This document shows positions 19,401 through 29,900 of a stretch of 64,000 nucleotides of DNA, piece by piece. Source of the stretch: Rutidosis leptorrhynchoides (taxonomy: Eukaryota; Streptophyta; Magnoliopsida; Asterales; Asteraceae); the NCBI RefSeq assembly GCF_046630445.1, contig NC_092335.1:544115501-544179500 (forward strand). Direction: 5' to 3'. A program made the translations under genes and the position numbers. The notes beneath the pieces were generated by a model, which was not told the DNA's origin, did not search any database, and saw only the letters and a list, made by a program, of their open reading frames with translations. Within the stretch, counting starts at the first letter, position 1. The number at the start of each line of letters is the position of its first letter.

Positions 19401-22400
19401 GCCCATACAGGGTAGCAAAAGCAAGCAACACCGGGGCATACCATCTAGAGACATTAGATGGCAAACCTGTGAAACGCACTTGGCATGCGACGTTATTGAA
19501 AAAATGTTACATGTAGCTAGATGGACTTGATCACTCCAATTTGTTTAGCACATTATTTTTTGTATTTTTCATCCTTTCGGATATGTCGCAGTTGTAATCA
19601 TAATTAATGCCAAATAAAAATAATTACATGCGCATACTTTTGTTGTCCATTTATATTTTTTGTATGCGGTTCCTGCCTACTTAAGGGGTGTCCTCTAGCC
19701 CCCGTGCGGCAGAAGCCTGTTTGGTTACAAGGCTAGACAATAACGGCAGGCGAAGGGAATTGGTTTTCCCCTAGCCAAGCGCCACGCAGACTAGATGGCT
19801 GCAAAGTCGACTTTAAAAAAAAAAAAATACAAGCATTGGTTTGCTTGTGCGTAATCGCTCTCGCATTGGTTTGCTTGAGGAACTCCTAAGCATAAAAACA
19901 TTGGTTTGTTTTTAGTTGCGTTTGCTTACCATACAACTAATAGTGCACCTCTAGTACATGACAAAGCAATAGCGCAGTAGCTTTTGAGTCTAAATTATTA
20001 AAGGTAAGTTAAAATATTGGTTTATTTTACGCAGTACCATCCGCATACGCATAAGTTGTGGTTAACTATGCGCATGCGCATGCGGTTCATAATTTTTTTT
20101 GATTCGCGATATATAAACAAGGACATCACGCATGCATAACAGACAAACATATATACACATCCAAATAAATTATTACATAAGTAATTGTTTCACATGCCTG
20201 CCCAACATGGGACTTAGGGCTCCAAAATACATTTACAATTACCTGCCTAAGATTAGGGCTTACGGCACAAACTACTCTAGTAATCCTCCTTCAAAAACCC
20301 ATCAAGCGGCATCGTCGGGTCAGCCGCAAACGCATTGATCAAAGGGATAGGGATGGACTTGATTGCCTCTTCCGCCTCCAGCAGCGCCGCGGCCGTTCCC
20401 TCCTTTAATTTCTTTTGGACAATGTCGGGGAACGGTGGAGTTAGGCCGCATGCCTGGATCACTTCCCGCACAGCCTTGTTCACCTCATGGTCCTTGACCG
20501 CATCGACATAGGCATTAAACCGGTCGGACACGGGCTCGGAGTCCATCATTTTCTGCGCAATTGCGGGGAGTGCGGTGCGCAGCTTTGTCATATCTGCCTC
20601 GGCCAGCTCGCGGTTGGTAACCGCATCGTCCCTCTCCCTCGTCACCTTTTCCAACTCCAGCCTCACTCGCTCAGTTTCCCCCTTTGCCTGATCAACCGCA
20701 CCCACAAGCTCTTGATTCTTTTTTCTTTCTTGAATCAAGAGGGTCTTGGTTTCGGCCGCAGTCAATTCAACAGCTTTGCGGGCCTCCTCAGCAGCGTCCC
20801 TGTCCTTCTTGACCTGATCTACACCCGCCTGCAGCAAACCCAACTCCACCTCTTTGCGCAGTGCAACATCGTATAGGCTGGAGGATCGACGGGCTTGATC
20901 CGCAAACATCCCAAAGAATACCAGCCCGTTCTGGACAAAGGCGTTGAGCGCCTGGTTAAACGGCAGCGCGGCCAGTTGCTCGCGGAACTCTGCTGGGAAG
21001 ATTTGCTGCAAGAATGCAGATTGCTCCGCAGCATTTTCTGCGGAGGACTGGCAAAGTTGGCGGAGGTTGGCAACACGGAAGCTGCCTTGCGGAGGAGGTA
21101 ATGTAGACTCAGACTCGACGGGTATCGCCTTGTCTTTGGATGTGGCAGTGGCCTCCAGCTCGGGGTTGACCCGCGGTGTTGTTGGCTGCGTCTCCTCCAC
21201 ATGCTCTGCAAAATACTCAGATTAGTACGCAGATTTTTCTACGCGGTATACATGCGAAAAAATAAACGCTCACCATTAATGGGGGGAGGTAGGTCTGCGG
21301 ACCGCGGCTCGATGGCAACAAAATTGTCGTTGCGCATGTCCTCCAGCTGCTTAGGAGTCATCTTCTTCTTCTTCTGAGCCTCGGACGTCCCAGCCGCCTT
21401 GCGTTTATTGCCTGACTCCGCCGGCGTTTCCTCCACATGTTCGCTAGCAGCTGCCTGCTCTAGCTGTTTGTCCACATCCTGCTTGCGGAAAGAGATCCCA
21501 GCAATCTCCTCCGCGGTAAGCACCTTCTTCATCCTCATCTCTGCAAACAATAAACGCCTGCGTTAGAAAATATACAAAAATTTATGTAAGTACGCGTTTA
21601 TGCTATTCCTACCCTTTCCATCGGGGCCAACTATGGCCGGCCGCACATCCTCCCAAGGCCAATACGCGGAGATCTTCCCCAACCGCAGCATAACATTACC
21701 ATACGAACGGTGCACCAGTTGTGCGTTGACGCACTGCTTCAACAACTTTTTCTCCTCGTCATCCAACGCTGGCATCTTGTTCACATCTTTTTCTACCTTC
21801 TCGCACCAAATGAGCGTCTGCGGGAAGCCAGTGCCTACTACGGTCTGGTCGACGAAGAAAAAAGTTTCTTTCCAACTTCCCGCATTCGATTTCGGGGTTT
21901 TTGTGAAATTTTGGCGTGCGAAGAAGGTGAACCAAGATTTATGGTGGCTGGCTAAGCGGAATAGGTGGCAAAAAACCTTCACCAATGGTACTGTGTTGAG
22001 TGCAACACACCACATCTCGAATAGAACGATTTTGCCTATAGCATACGGGTGCAATTGCCCTAGCCCTACTTTGAAATGATCTAGTACGCCTAAAAAGAAG
22101 TCGGAGGGTGGAACCCTAAAATTACCATGCTTAAAAGCATGTTCGTAGATCGCCACCTTATTCTCTGGTGGCTGATGGGCTCGCTGGCTAGGCAGTGGTG
22201 GTACCGGATTGTAACCCGCTAGAGGGGGGTATTGCTTAACTAAGTGGTCGATGTTTTTCTGGCCTATGTTGGACTCTACATTCTCTACGAAAGTTTCATT
22301 AGCTTTGGTCATTTTTAGATGAATGGAGAACGACTGACCTTTAAATGACGATCGGAATATGACGGAGTTGATCGGAATTGATAGGATTTGGAGGCGAGAG

Positions 22401-23804
22401 CGTATTTGGGAAGCTTGACACCGGAAAAGTGAAAATGTGTGTGATTTGGGGCTATTTATAGGCAAGATTGGGGGAGCGTGGGTTGGAATGGTGTGATCGT
22501 GGCCATACACGTGTAATGCAATCGACGGGTAGCATTTGCTGATCGCGCGTGGTGTCAGTTAAGAATGATTACAAACACGCGCGTGGTTCGCACGCGCCTG
22601 CGGCACTGTTACTTTATGTCTTGTCAGCCGAATGGGCTTCTGCGATTGTGACAGGCATCGAGGCGCACGCGAGGACATTAAATGCTCGTCGTCCTTTTGT
22701 TTTCTCTTTTTCGCTTAATAGTTTGATATCATATGACTTGCGTCATATAACATCAAACTGGGGGGACTTAATGATACCGCAGCCCGCATGCGCATGTAAC
22801 ATACACACGGGCATGCGCTATGGTGCGTATGCGGGGTGCTCTCATGCGTCATGCGGCATGCGGATCCGTATCTGGTCCCTTTACGGCGGTTGCTTAGCTA
22901 ACAAGCAAATATCTTTTCCATAATTATATCCGTGATTCGGGGGAGATGGTTATGGAAACGATTATCACTATCCTATGACGGTTCTAGAATTAGGGTTTTC
23001 CTATAAATACAAACCCTAATCGTCGTTAGCAACATACCACGTTACGTAGCCATCTTCTACCACACATCCTACGTAACTTACATCCTCTATCATCTTCTAA
23101 AGGTTAACAGGTTAGTTCTTTATTAACTGGTACCTACAACCTTGCTTGGGGCCTTCTGATTGACGGACGTCATCGAAGGTGGACTTAATCACTTGGCCAC
23201 CCCGCCGACATCATCATGTCGGCCAGGGTTATTCACGGTAGCCGGACCGGAGAGCCACGTTCTAAGATCCTTAAACCCCTCCTTTACGTTAAGCAAGCAT
23301 GTTAAGACCCCTCGGTTAAAATATGCATGATCAACATTAATTAATCATTATAAAAAAACCACATTTTGTATTGGTTGATGTAATTACATGGGATTCAGAG
23401 GTGGCAATATTGATAAAGGTGACTGCTAAATTAGTCAATCCAGTCTATTTTTTGAACATGTGAGTAGTAATCATTGCTAAAATGGAAATTGCCAAATATA
23501 TAAGATGGGTTGAAAGTCGCCCAAAGTGTTTTTAATGCTTAAAACATTCCAAATTATTATATTCAGAAGATTATTATATTATTATTAAAATAACATATCT
23601 TTTGTTAAGATTGTACTGGAAGTGTTGATCAGTAACATTTTTCCAAGTCTGCAATCTGATCAAGTTTTTGTGTAGATAAATGCTGAGGGGGTTACAAGAA
23701 ACTTCTACCCAGGTGATCAGCTTCCTTTGTGGCATGATGAAGTGGAGGCACACAATTCATTGTTGGACATTCTGGCTTCAAATCCCCAGCCAATGAACAC
23801 CTAG
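10489..23804 (+). CDS. PBA1: 20S proteasome subunit beta-1 (beta type-6), eight exons
   Basis: Exons are 10489-10603, 10713-10789, 11913-11968, 12067-12139, 12267-12378, 12468-12541, 12776-12850 and 23676-23804. All junctions are GT..AG and the frame is continuous for 711 nt (236 aa plus stop), close to Arabidopsis PBA1. It encodes the caspase-like (post-acidic) N-terminal threonine protease subunit of the 20S core. The propeptide ends at G16 and the mature chain starts TTIIGVTYN, giving catalytic T1 (residue 17). D17 and K33 of the mature chain (in GADSRTSTG and NRASDK) are in place. Other hallmarks are [29 protein letters not shown] and [18 protein letters not shown]. Exon 8, encoding the last 42 residues, lies 10.8 kb from exon 7 because intron 7 contains a full LTR retrotransposon in sense orientation. 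No coding lesion is visible, so the gene should work if that intron is spliced. Confidence 0.95.
10970..11209. mobile_element. hAT-type MITE in PBA1 intron 2
   Basis: A 240-bp element with ends CAGTGGCGA and, reversed, CAGGGGCGA, flanked by a perfect 8-bp target duplication GTATCAAC (10962-10969 and 11210-11217). The TIR form and 8-bp duplication are diagnostic of hAT. The interior repeats TATGGGGTCCTA-like words and has no coding. Confidence 0.85.
12904..13468 (+). repeat. 5' LTR of the Tat element
   Basis: 565 bp, starting TAATGATACCGCAGCC and ending GCATGATCA. A TATA box CCTATAAATA lies at 13135-13144, and the region before it is rich in GCATGC/GCATGCGC words. A downstream pyrimidine-rich block precedes the PBS. 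Confidence 0.93.
13470..13487 (+). other. Primer-binding site, Tat element
   Basis: TGGTGCTTTCATTGAGAG begins one or two bases after the 5' LTR. It starts with TGG, the complement of a tRNA CCA end. I could not assign the tRNA from memory. Confidence 0.6.
13591..19516 (+). CDS. Tat gag-pol polyprotein with three predicted introns
   Basis: The frame is open from 13591 to 17289. Removing introns 17245-17306, 17472-17545 and 18645-18713 gives one frame of 1906 aa (exons 13591-17244, 17307-17471, 17546-18644, 18714-19516). Order: P/Q-rich gag N-terminus; capsid domain with AREWFNKLP (near 14641); C-x2-H-x4-H-x4-C zinc knuckle ([14 protein letters not shown], near 15297); aspartic protease DTGS (near 15670); RT with YVDD (16738-16749); RNase H, in which introns 1 and 2 lie; a second, archaeal-type RNase H ([31 protein letters not shown]; 17740-18110); and integrase with an HHCC finger (HSGH..CESCQ) and D,D,E residues in AIDIVGP, SDNGTQF and [10 protein letters not shown]. 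Intron 3 splits the integrase core and is in frame with no stop. The start was set at the MTSEES methionine; an in-frame ATG at 13540 gives an unusual F-rich extension. Confidence 0.88.
17245..17306 (+). other. Predicted intron 1 of Tat pol (62 nt)
   Basis: GTAACC..TTCTCAG, phase 0. It contains the only stop interrupting the frame (TAA ending at 17289). Removal joins the [11 protein letters not shown] segment to [12 protein letters not shown], restoring the usual RNase H order. An AG at 17280-17281 would give a 37-nt intron, too short for plants. Confidence 0.75.
17472..17545 (+). other. Predicted intron 2 of Tat pol (74 nt)
   Basis: GTTGGT..CATTCAG, phase 0, AT-rich with a T-rich acceptor tract. 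Removal joins DQPIKQ to [14 protein letters not shown], the expected continuation; read through, the frame ends at 17483. Confidence 0.75.
18645..18713 (+). other. Predicted intron 3 of Tat pol (69 nt, stop-free)
   Basis: GTAATA..CACGCAG, phase 1. Its 69 nt are a multiple of three without a stop, so retention would add 23 residues between PFPKGQG and [15 protein letters not shown] inside the integrase catalytic core. Removal restores the usual spacing. Confidence 0.65.
19517..20276 (+). other. Non-coding spacer of Tat element with TTGGTT-loop hairpin array
   Basis: No supported coding. Six hairpins share the loop TTGGTT but have different, self-complementary stems: 19714-19734 (AGCCTGT/ACA-A-GGCT), 19755-19770 (GGGAA/TTCCC), 19829-19848 (ACAAGCA/TGCTTGT), 19860-19879 (CTCGCA/TGC-TT-GAG), 19893-19914 (TAAAAACA/TGTTTTTA) and 20010-20029 (TAAAATA/TATTTTA). 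The region lies between the integrase stop and the 3' end of the antisense gene, so it would be 3' UTR for both strands. Confidence 0.8.
20277..22312 (-). CDS. Antisense accessory gene of the Tat element (Transposase_28-like), three exons
   Basis: Minus-strand exons 22312-21613, 21540-21274 and 21205-20277 join in one frame of 1896 nt (631 aa). Introns of 72 and 68 nt are both phase 1, with donors G|GTAGG and G|GTGAG and acceptors TTTGCAG|AG and TTTTGCAG|AG, each rebuilding a GAG codon. Exon 1 (about residues 20-200) resembles the 'putative gypsy type transposon' domain (Transposase_28) known from extra ORFs of Tat elements, with features such as [20 protein letters not shown] and [12 protein letters not shown]. 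Exon 2 has a basic bipartite stretch (KRKAAG..QKKKKM), a possible nuclear signal. Exon 3 encodes a long Glu/Lys/Ala coiled coil and an Ala/Pro-rich tail. A TATA box lies upstream at 22460-22453. The role in the element cycle is unknown. Confidence 0.75.
22453..22460 (-). promoter_or_regulatory. TATA box of the antisense gene
   Basis: TATAAATA on the minus strand about 140 bases before the ATG at 22312, inside the element and outside the LTR. It suggests an independent promoter. Confidence 0.6.
22754..22768 (+). other. Polypurine tract of the Tat element
   Basis: AAACTGGGGGGACT directly before the 3' LTR, the expected plus-strand priming site. Confidence 0.75.
22769..23333 (+). repeat. 3' LTR of the Tat element
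   Basis: 565 bp, differing from the 5' LTR at about four positions. It carries the TATA box at 23000-23009, and any polyadenylation function here could truncate PBA1 transcripts. It is followed by the ACATT target duplicate. Confidence 0.93.
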
Positions 23805-24049
23805 ACTTTTTTTTTGTGATATTTTACTCAACAAAATATGTCAATTTAATTGTTGTCCTAGTAGTTATTACTTTCTGTTAAAGTACTTTTGTACTTCTTG
23901 TTACTCACTCTGTTTGTTGGTTCAAGTTTCATTGAGAACTATTATGGTTGACATCTATAATTTGATCTCTTTTTATCAGTTCTATTTTCTGCCCCATTGA
24001 TAATAGAATTGGATTTATAAGTATTTTTATAAGTATTTATAAGGATTGT
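23805..24049 (+). other. PBA1 3' UTR and downstream flank
   Basis: T-rich sequence following the stop codon. The transcript end is probably within about 200 bases, but no clear AATAAA was seen. Confidence 0.4.
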
Positions 24050-24114
24050 CTATATCTCGTCTCCCTCATACATCGCATATGCGGGATTGAGTTTTATTGT
24101 TGTTGTTGTAATTA
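24050..24114 (+). repeat. SINE 3' tail fragment
   Basis: CTCATACATCGCATATGCGG followed by GATTGAGTTTTATTGTTGTTGTTGT resembles the 3' end of plant tRNA-derived SINEs, which finish in TTG repeats. No head was found. Confidence 0.35.
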
Positions 24115-25057
24115 GATTTTTTCTTCCTTTTATTGGTCCTGTCAGAATCCTTCTTCGTTGCACACCCTCTACTTTCAACCAATATTTAATTTGTTCCAAA
24201 GTTATAAATATCAGAAATGTCATTAAAGCTACAGACTGCATATTTTTTGCAAACACGTATAAAATTTATTTTATTTCGATTGGAGATCTGCGAGGTTTCC
24301 AACTATAGTTAGTGTGCATTGAATAAGTAGTGCTGTAGTGTGTTAAAATGTAGCATTATTTATTTTTTGAAAAAAATTGTAGTATATTGTTCTATTAAAT
24401 GTTTTGCATCTGGAATAATAAAATACTAATTAAAGAAGTGAATAAACGTTATATAGGTTCCCATAATTGATTGAACGACCTCAATCTTTTGAGGTAGTTG
24501 TGAGTTGGGAATAATGACATCGATGTTTGTCTTGTAGACAGTATATCTTGAATTTATTTCAACGTAGAAATATGTAATTCATTAGCTTCTAAAAATGTGA
24601 AAATTAAATGGAGTTGAACACTTTGATTATAATAATGTATTTATTATGTGTTAATGATTTTCTACATGATCACAAAAATTGTTGATAACAGTTAATTTTT
24701 AAATATATTTTGAAATGCGAATCAAGTAATTATTCATAACATAATAGTCTAAGCTATCAACAAATAATTTCTCTAAAAAGAATTAGTTATATCATCTTCC
24801 AAAATTTCGATGTCAGTGATAATGTTCATTTCTTTATCTAAAGCAGTTAATTGCAACACATTTATCTTCACGAGTTGATGTTCGTTGATTAGCACGTGGT
24901 TAGTAATCAAATGAAATAATATACATACAATAATGGAGAATAATTAGACATTGATGGTAGTAACAAATAAAATGAATATTTTTAGTTTTGATATAGCTAC
25001 AGATTACAGGTATAAGTATTAAATGTAATTAACGTTTATTTTTTTGAAAACCAACAT
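24115..25057. other. AT-rich intergenic, nothing recognised
   Basis: No coding sequence, RNA gene or clear repeat boundary was seen. Confidence 0.4.
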
Positions 25058-25210
25058 ATAACAACAAAATTCAATTCCACAAAAATAGGATATGGGGAGG
25101 TAAGATGTAGATAATCTTTCCCTATCCTAGAATAAATAGAAGTCATTTCTTCACTCATAGTCTCAAGAGTAGAGAAAGTCATCCCTCTCAATATTCTATG
25201 GATAGAGAGT
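25058..25210. repeat. Possible SINE-like fragment
   Basis: The block ATATGGGGAGGTAAGATGTA followed by GATAATCTTTCCCTATCC resembles the body of a widespread plant SINE type (GGGGAGG..GATGTA..CTTACCCCTA). Boundaries are not defined. Confidence 0.3.
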
Positions 25211-25479
25211 TGCTTCCGAATGGACATCTGGACAATAAGTAGGTAGAAAAAGAAAAAACAAAAGAAAAAAAGTGTGAGACGTCATGAAAACGGTTGAATC
25301 AAATTTTCATGAGTTTTAAACATGCCTGAAGTTTAATTTAGGCTATAAGCGACATTCAAGTCGCCAAAAGGATAGCTACAATATAAGCCAGAAGAACCAG
25401 TGCTCCAAAACAGCTTGGCAACATGCACCTCGGTGACGTGTGAAGTGTTTTTATCTCTTATTACAGACTTTGAGCACAA

Positions 25480-25979
25480 ACGAATAAATAAACGCTTGGG
25501 TTCGCTAATCATCAATGCCATTCCAAGCTTTTCTTCCTTTGTCGATTCGATATCCATATGAAACTTGTGGATTGTATTCAGTGACGGAACTTGAACCGCA
25601 ACACAGATGGGGCGAGTGTAAAAATTTAATAAATTTTTTTATGGTCAGCAGGGGTAAACACTAAAAACAAAACCTTATTTTTTGGTAAATTTTTTTTAGT
25701 GCAATTTTTTTTTTCCCGTTAAATCCAGGTGGGGCGGATACCCCTTTGGGTAAGCCTATCTTTCGCCACTGATTGTATTTCGTAAAGCATTACCGACCCA
25801 CACCAATCCGCCTTCTCGAATAGCTTCTTATTCCGCTTCTTCCATATTGTAAATCCGCAAATCCATTCTATCGCTTGCCAAATCTTTCTTCTCGAACTCA
25901 AACCATCTCGTGTATATGAACCGTTAAAACTCTCTATTAACTTGTAGAAACCTGATGATATCAAAGCATTTTTTGTCAC
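25480..25979 (-). pseudogene. LINE C-terminal remnant split by a hAT MITE
   Basis: Minus-strand residues from 25979 include IWQAIEWICGFTIWKKRNKK, the same LINE C-terminal motif as at 677-973. The frame enters the MITE at 25771. Across the MITE it resumes at 25570 with SFIWISNRQRKK, which matches SFLWISSRSKK of the first copy. Only a short 3' piece of the LINE is left, and no poly(A) tail was located. Confidence 0.55.
25579..25771. mobile_element. hAT-type MITE inside LINE remnant
   Basis: 193 bp, ends CAGTGACGG and, reversed, CAGTGGCGA, flanked by a perfect 8-bp duplication ATTGTATT (25571-25578, 25772-25779). Ends are similar to the PBA1 intron 2 MITE, so probably the same broad family. Confidence 0.85.
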
Positions 25980-26928
25980 ATAAATTAAATTGTAGAAACC
26001 TAATCAAAAGTTTAGCAGTAAGATAATTTACGACTTTTATTGATGAACATATATGTACTAGTTCATTTATGATATAAGACTAAATCCATTGATGAATCAT
26101 ATATGTACTAAATATTTTAAGAGCGGATCAGACATTCATATAAGAAATAAGATCATATAAGACATTCTTATAAAATAATTCACAGCATCAAATGATGAAT
26201 ACTATTTGTCTATGTATTACTACACATGTAAAACTTAAGTAAAACTTAAGTAACATATTCATACAATATTTTAAGTAACATCTTATATGACTAAAACAAT
26301 ACGATTAGACAACCATAATCATATTCTATAATTCAATATGAATAAAATAAGTCGGAATAATTGAAATAAAAATCTGACTACCTTAGTTTATAAACTTGGT
26401 GTTGTAGACCAAAACGATTCTATTAACGTAATAGTAGACTACAGAAGATTGATCAGGGATCTTTGATGGATCTACATTTGTTCAAACAGTCGAATCTTAA
26501 TTCTCCAATTATATTTCTTCCCAATTAAGAGTATTGTTTAATTGATATAAAAAATCGAAACATATTTTCTAGTGCTATTAGAGTATGCGAATTCGCTGTA
26601 AATGAATGAAGGATTGATTCTCGATCTTGATGATTGTCGTTGGTTTTTAGAGGAAATTAGAGCTTTTTTCCTTGTAGTCGTATAGTGAATGGTTAGAAAT
26701 TTACTCAACCCTTTTTTTTTCTTATCGAAACCGCCCCCTTTCCCAATTTGAAGGCTAATTATTGTTAATCATGGAGATTATTGTTAGGAAATTACGGTCT
26801 CAATAATTCCCAACAAACGCCCAATGAAAAACAGTAAAGAAATAAGAACAATCTACAACACAAGAATTTAACGTGGAAACTCCAAAACGGGAGAAAAACC
26901 ACGGGCCCCCAAAGAGAGAAATACATTA
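25980..26928. other. AT-rich flank with copia-LTR-like piece
   Basis: Mostly unrecognised AT-rich sequence with short internal repeats (TATATGTACTA near 26049 and 26101). Near 26861-26928 the block AACGTGGAAACTCC..GGGAGAAAAACCACGGG resembles sequence common in plant copia LTRs. It is cut off by the LTR starting at 26929. Confidence 0.3.
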
Positions 26929-29900
26929 TATGATGATCCGTCCAAATCCCTTTTGGACGAATACATCATTCATCGATTTCACAGTGAGGTACTGACCTCT
27001 ACATGATATGTTTTGTAAACATTGCATTCTTTTGAAAAGGCACACCATAATTGAATATCAAATTACAAGGTTTTTGACGTTTGATGATTTCTACATATAG
27101 ACAATCACCGTAAATAATAGTTTACAATACTACATCCGTTGATAATGCAGTCAAAATAAGATACATGGTGATGATTTTGTGAATGCAACGTTTTCTCGAA
27201 TAAAGCATGTATGACTCCATGCACATAGCTTGTATAACAGATAAGCAAACAGCGAAAGACTTCTACGAACCTGAGAATAAACATGCTTAAAAGTGTCAAC
27301 ACAAAGGTTGGTGAGTTCGTAGTTTTAATGTTGCGCATAATCTGTATATAAAGGTGGATCACAAGATTTCAGTTGTTTCATCCAGAAACGTTTATCAAAA
27401 TATTCTACAAAATTGAGCACCCTCGTAACTAAACTTAACGTATATATAATAAGTACCCCTTTTTAACATACATGCAACCAACATGTACAATACACGTAAA
27501 CCAACGTGTACTAAACTCAAATAGCATACGTCTGTTTTATAGTTCAGGCTAGGGTTTCTACACCTGGAACAGACGGGGATGTCAAGCCCTATGGATCCAT
27601 ATACAACTATTCGCGTCCACCAGTTCTTATAACCGGCAGTTACTAGTTACCAGAGCTAAGGGATTTTCGGTTCAAACTCGGTGTAGAATTAAGTATGTAC
27701 TTGTATCCATTGTGTTTAAAATAAAGTGCATGTATTCTCAGCCCAAAAATGTAGATTGCAAAAGCAATTAAAAGGGGATCTATAAACTCACCTTAGCAGC
27801 ACATAAGGTCATTCACCGAAATGTGACCGAAATTCGGAATGCAAAATAACCGTATATCTCAACCTAGAGAACAAATGTTGGTCAATACATGTCTAACAAG
27901 CTAGGTCAGGTCATAGTGTATCACAATCCTAATGCTCGAGACCGATATACAAAAGTTAACAAAAGTCATCTCAAAAGTCAACATGACCCAATATGATCTT
28001 TAAATCTCTACATGTTTATTATATTAACATAGTATAAGTCTTGATAATTGAACGAATTTATAGTTTATCAAACTCAAAATATTATTTATTTCAGGAGCTA
28101 TATTATATTTGAATTATCATGGCAATCGAGAATTTATTATTTCACATAGTTTTTCAATACTTGTAAAATCAGATTTTAGTGTTTACAAAGTTTTAAAACA
28201 TGATAAGATAGTCAACTTTGACAATTATTCAACAAAATGAGACGTGCCTTATATAGAAATTCATTTATTCGATTAGTAATATCTAAAAATCAATTTTATC
28301 AATCTCATAGACAAGTTGTTTAAATATTAATTGCAGATTCAAAAGCAAATCCAATTAATGTTAATCATAATTCAGTTAACCATAATTTTTAATCCGTTCC
28401 TCGAAAACACACAATTTCTAAATGAAAAGTTATTAATTTTTCGACAGCTTTTCAACGACATGCATATCATATACCTTATATCAATAACATATGTATCAAA
28501 TTCGTGATTCATCATAAACTATCTAACGACAAAATTAAAGCATACAAGCATGCATAAACATATATACTCGAGCACTAGACATGGATACACTACTAATATT
28601 TAAAAGATAAGATATGAATGCTCACGTATCAATATTGTGATTCAATATTGCAGGAAAGTACGTAAACGCAACGGAGATGATAAACACTAGGTTTGACTTG
28701 CAAAAAATACCCACGAACATTACCCATAACCTCCATAGTTATAACCCATAGTTTCCTTAGCTTTGACTCATTTGAAAACTCAGTTTGAAATCATTTGAGC
28801 AGTACTTCGTCGTAATATTTTATGTATAATAATACTAATAATAATAATAATAATACTAGTACTAATACTATAAGATTAATAATAATCTTTGATAATAAAA
28901 TAAATAATTTACTACGGAGTATATATATTTTTAGAGAGATAGATATGAGAGATAGATAGTTAACCAGCAGAACCAGAATTCGAGTTCCATTTATACAAAT
29001 TTCAGCTACTTACACCCCATGCGATCGCATGGGGGTTGTGCTTCATGGTCATGCGATCGCATGGCACCTGGGGACAGCTCACATAGTTTTTGTTTTATAG
29101 TTCGTCGACATATTATTATAATTATATTTATAATATATATAATTTATATTAATTATATATATATATATATATTATATTATATTTTCGTGTAAAGGTGACT
29201 TGTAATTTTAGGTCCGATAACTTATACGTTGACGCTCGACTTATGTCCCGGTTCCGGTTTTTCGAACGTCCTTTCGTACGCTAAGAAAACTTGTACTTTA
29301 CGTCTCGCGACACGTACCTTTATTAATAATTAAACTTATTCGCCAATAATTTATATTACAAGGAATGTAATTTATACATTTGAGTGTTTTGATCATTTGC
29401 TTCATTAAATCATCGTCTCGTTATTAATACATATATATTCAATATTCAAAGACACATTTTAAATACACGTTGCGAGTTAATTATAATAATTAATATCATT
29501 ATGTTATTTAAACAAAACATTTTAATAAAAAAAATTCAATTGAATCGAAAAACGTTTTCGCACGTTTGAAAATAGATCAATTGAATATTATGAAATTCAA
29601 TTCTCCACTAACTTTTGTCTAATTTCCGTTAATTGACAGATTTGTTCTCATTTGTAAATCACTTTACCATTTTCCGAATATTGTTAAAATGGAAAGATTT
29701 CTCAAATCAACGTGGACCTCACAGAGACTCGTAATCATATCACAATATATCTGATAATTCAATCATTTGATATTATCTTTTAATTCCTTCGATAAATATG
29801 TTAAACATATATTGAAACAAATACGTTCATGTAAAGTATTATACATCTAATACTTTGTTAACGTTTTCAATTACTATAGCTATATATTGTATATACATAG

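Larger units (their letters stand above)
12904..23333 (+). mobile_element. Complete Tat-lineage Ty3/gypsy LTR retrotransposon in PBA1 intron 7
   Basis: 10.43 kb, with two 565-bp LTRs (12904-13468, 22769-23333) and matching 5-bp flanks ACATT (12899-12903, 23334-23338). The LTR start at TAATGATACC was chosen because it gives this perfect duplication; a TG start three bases in is the alternative. The order is LTR, PBS, gag-PR-RT-RNaseH-second RNaseH-INT, hairpin array, antisense gene, PPT, LTR. The second, archaeal-type RNase H and the antisense gene with a Transposase_28-like domain both fit the Tat lineage. I count four substitutions between LTRs (about 0.7%), so insertion is recent and the element may be autonomous. 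Confidence 0.93.

Noticed and set aside
27105-27362. 85-codon minus-strand frame, repeated at 63604-63861
   Set aside because: It recurs only because both positions are the same part of LTR A; no family features.
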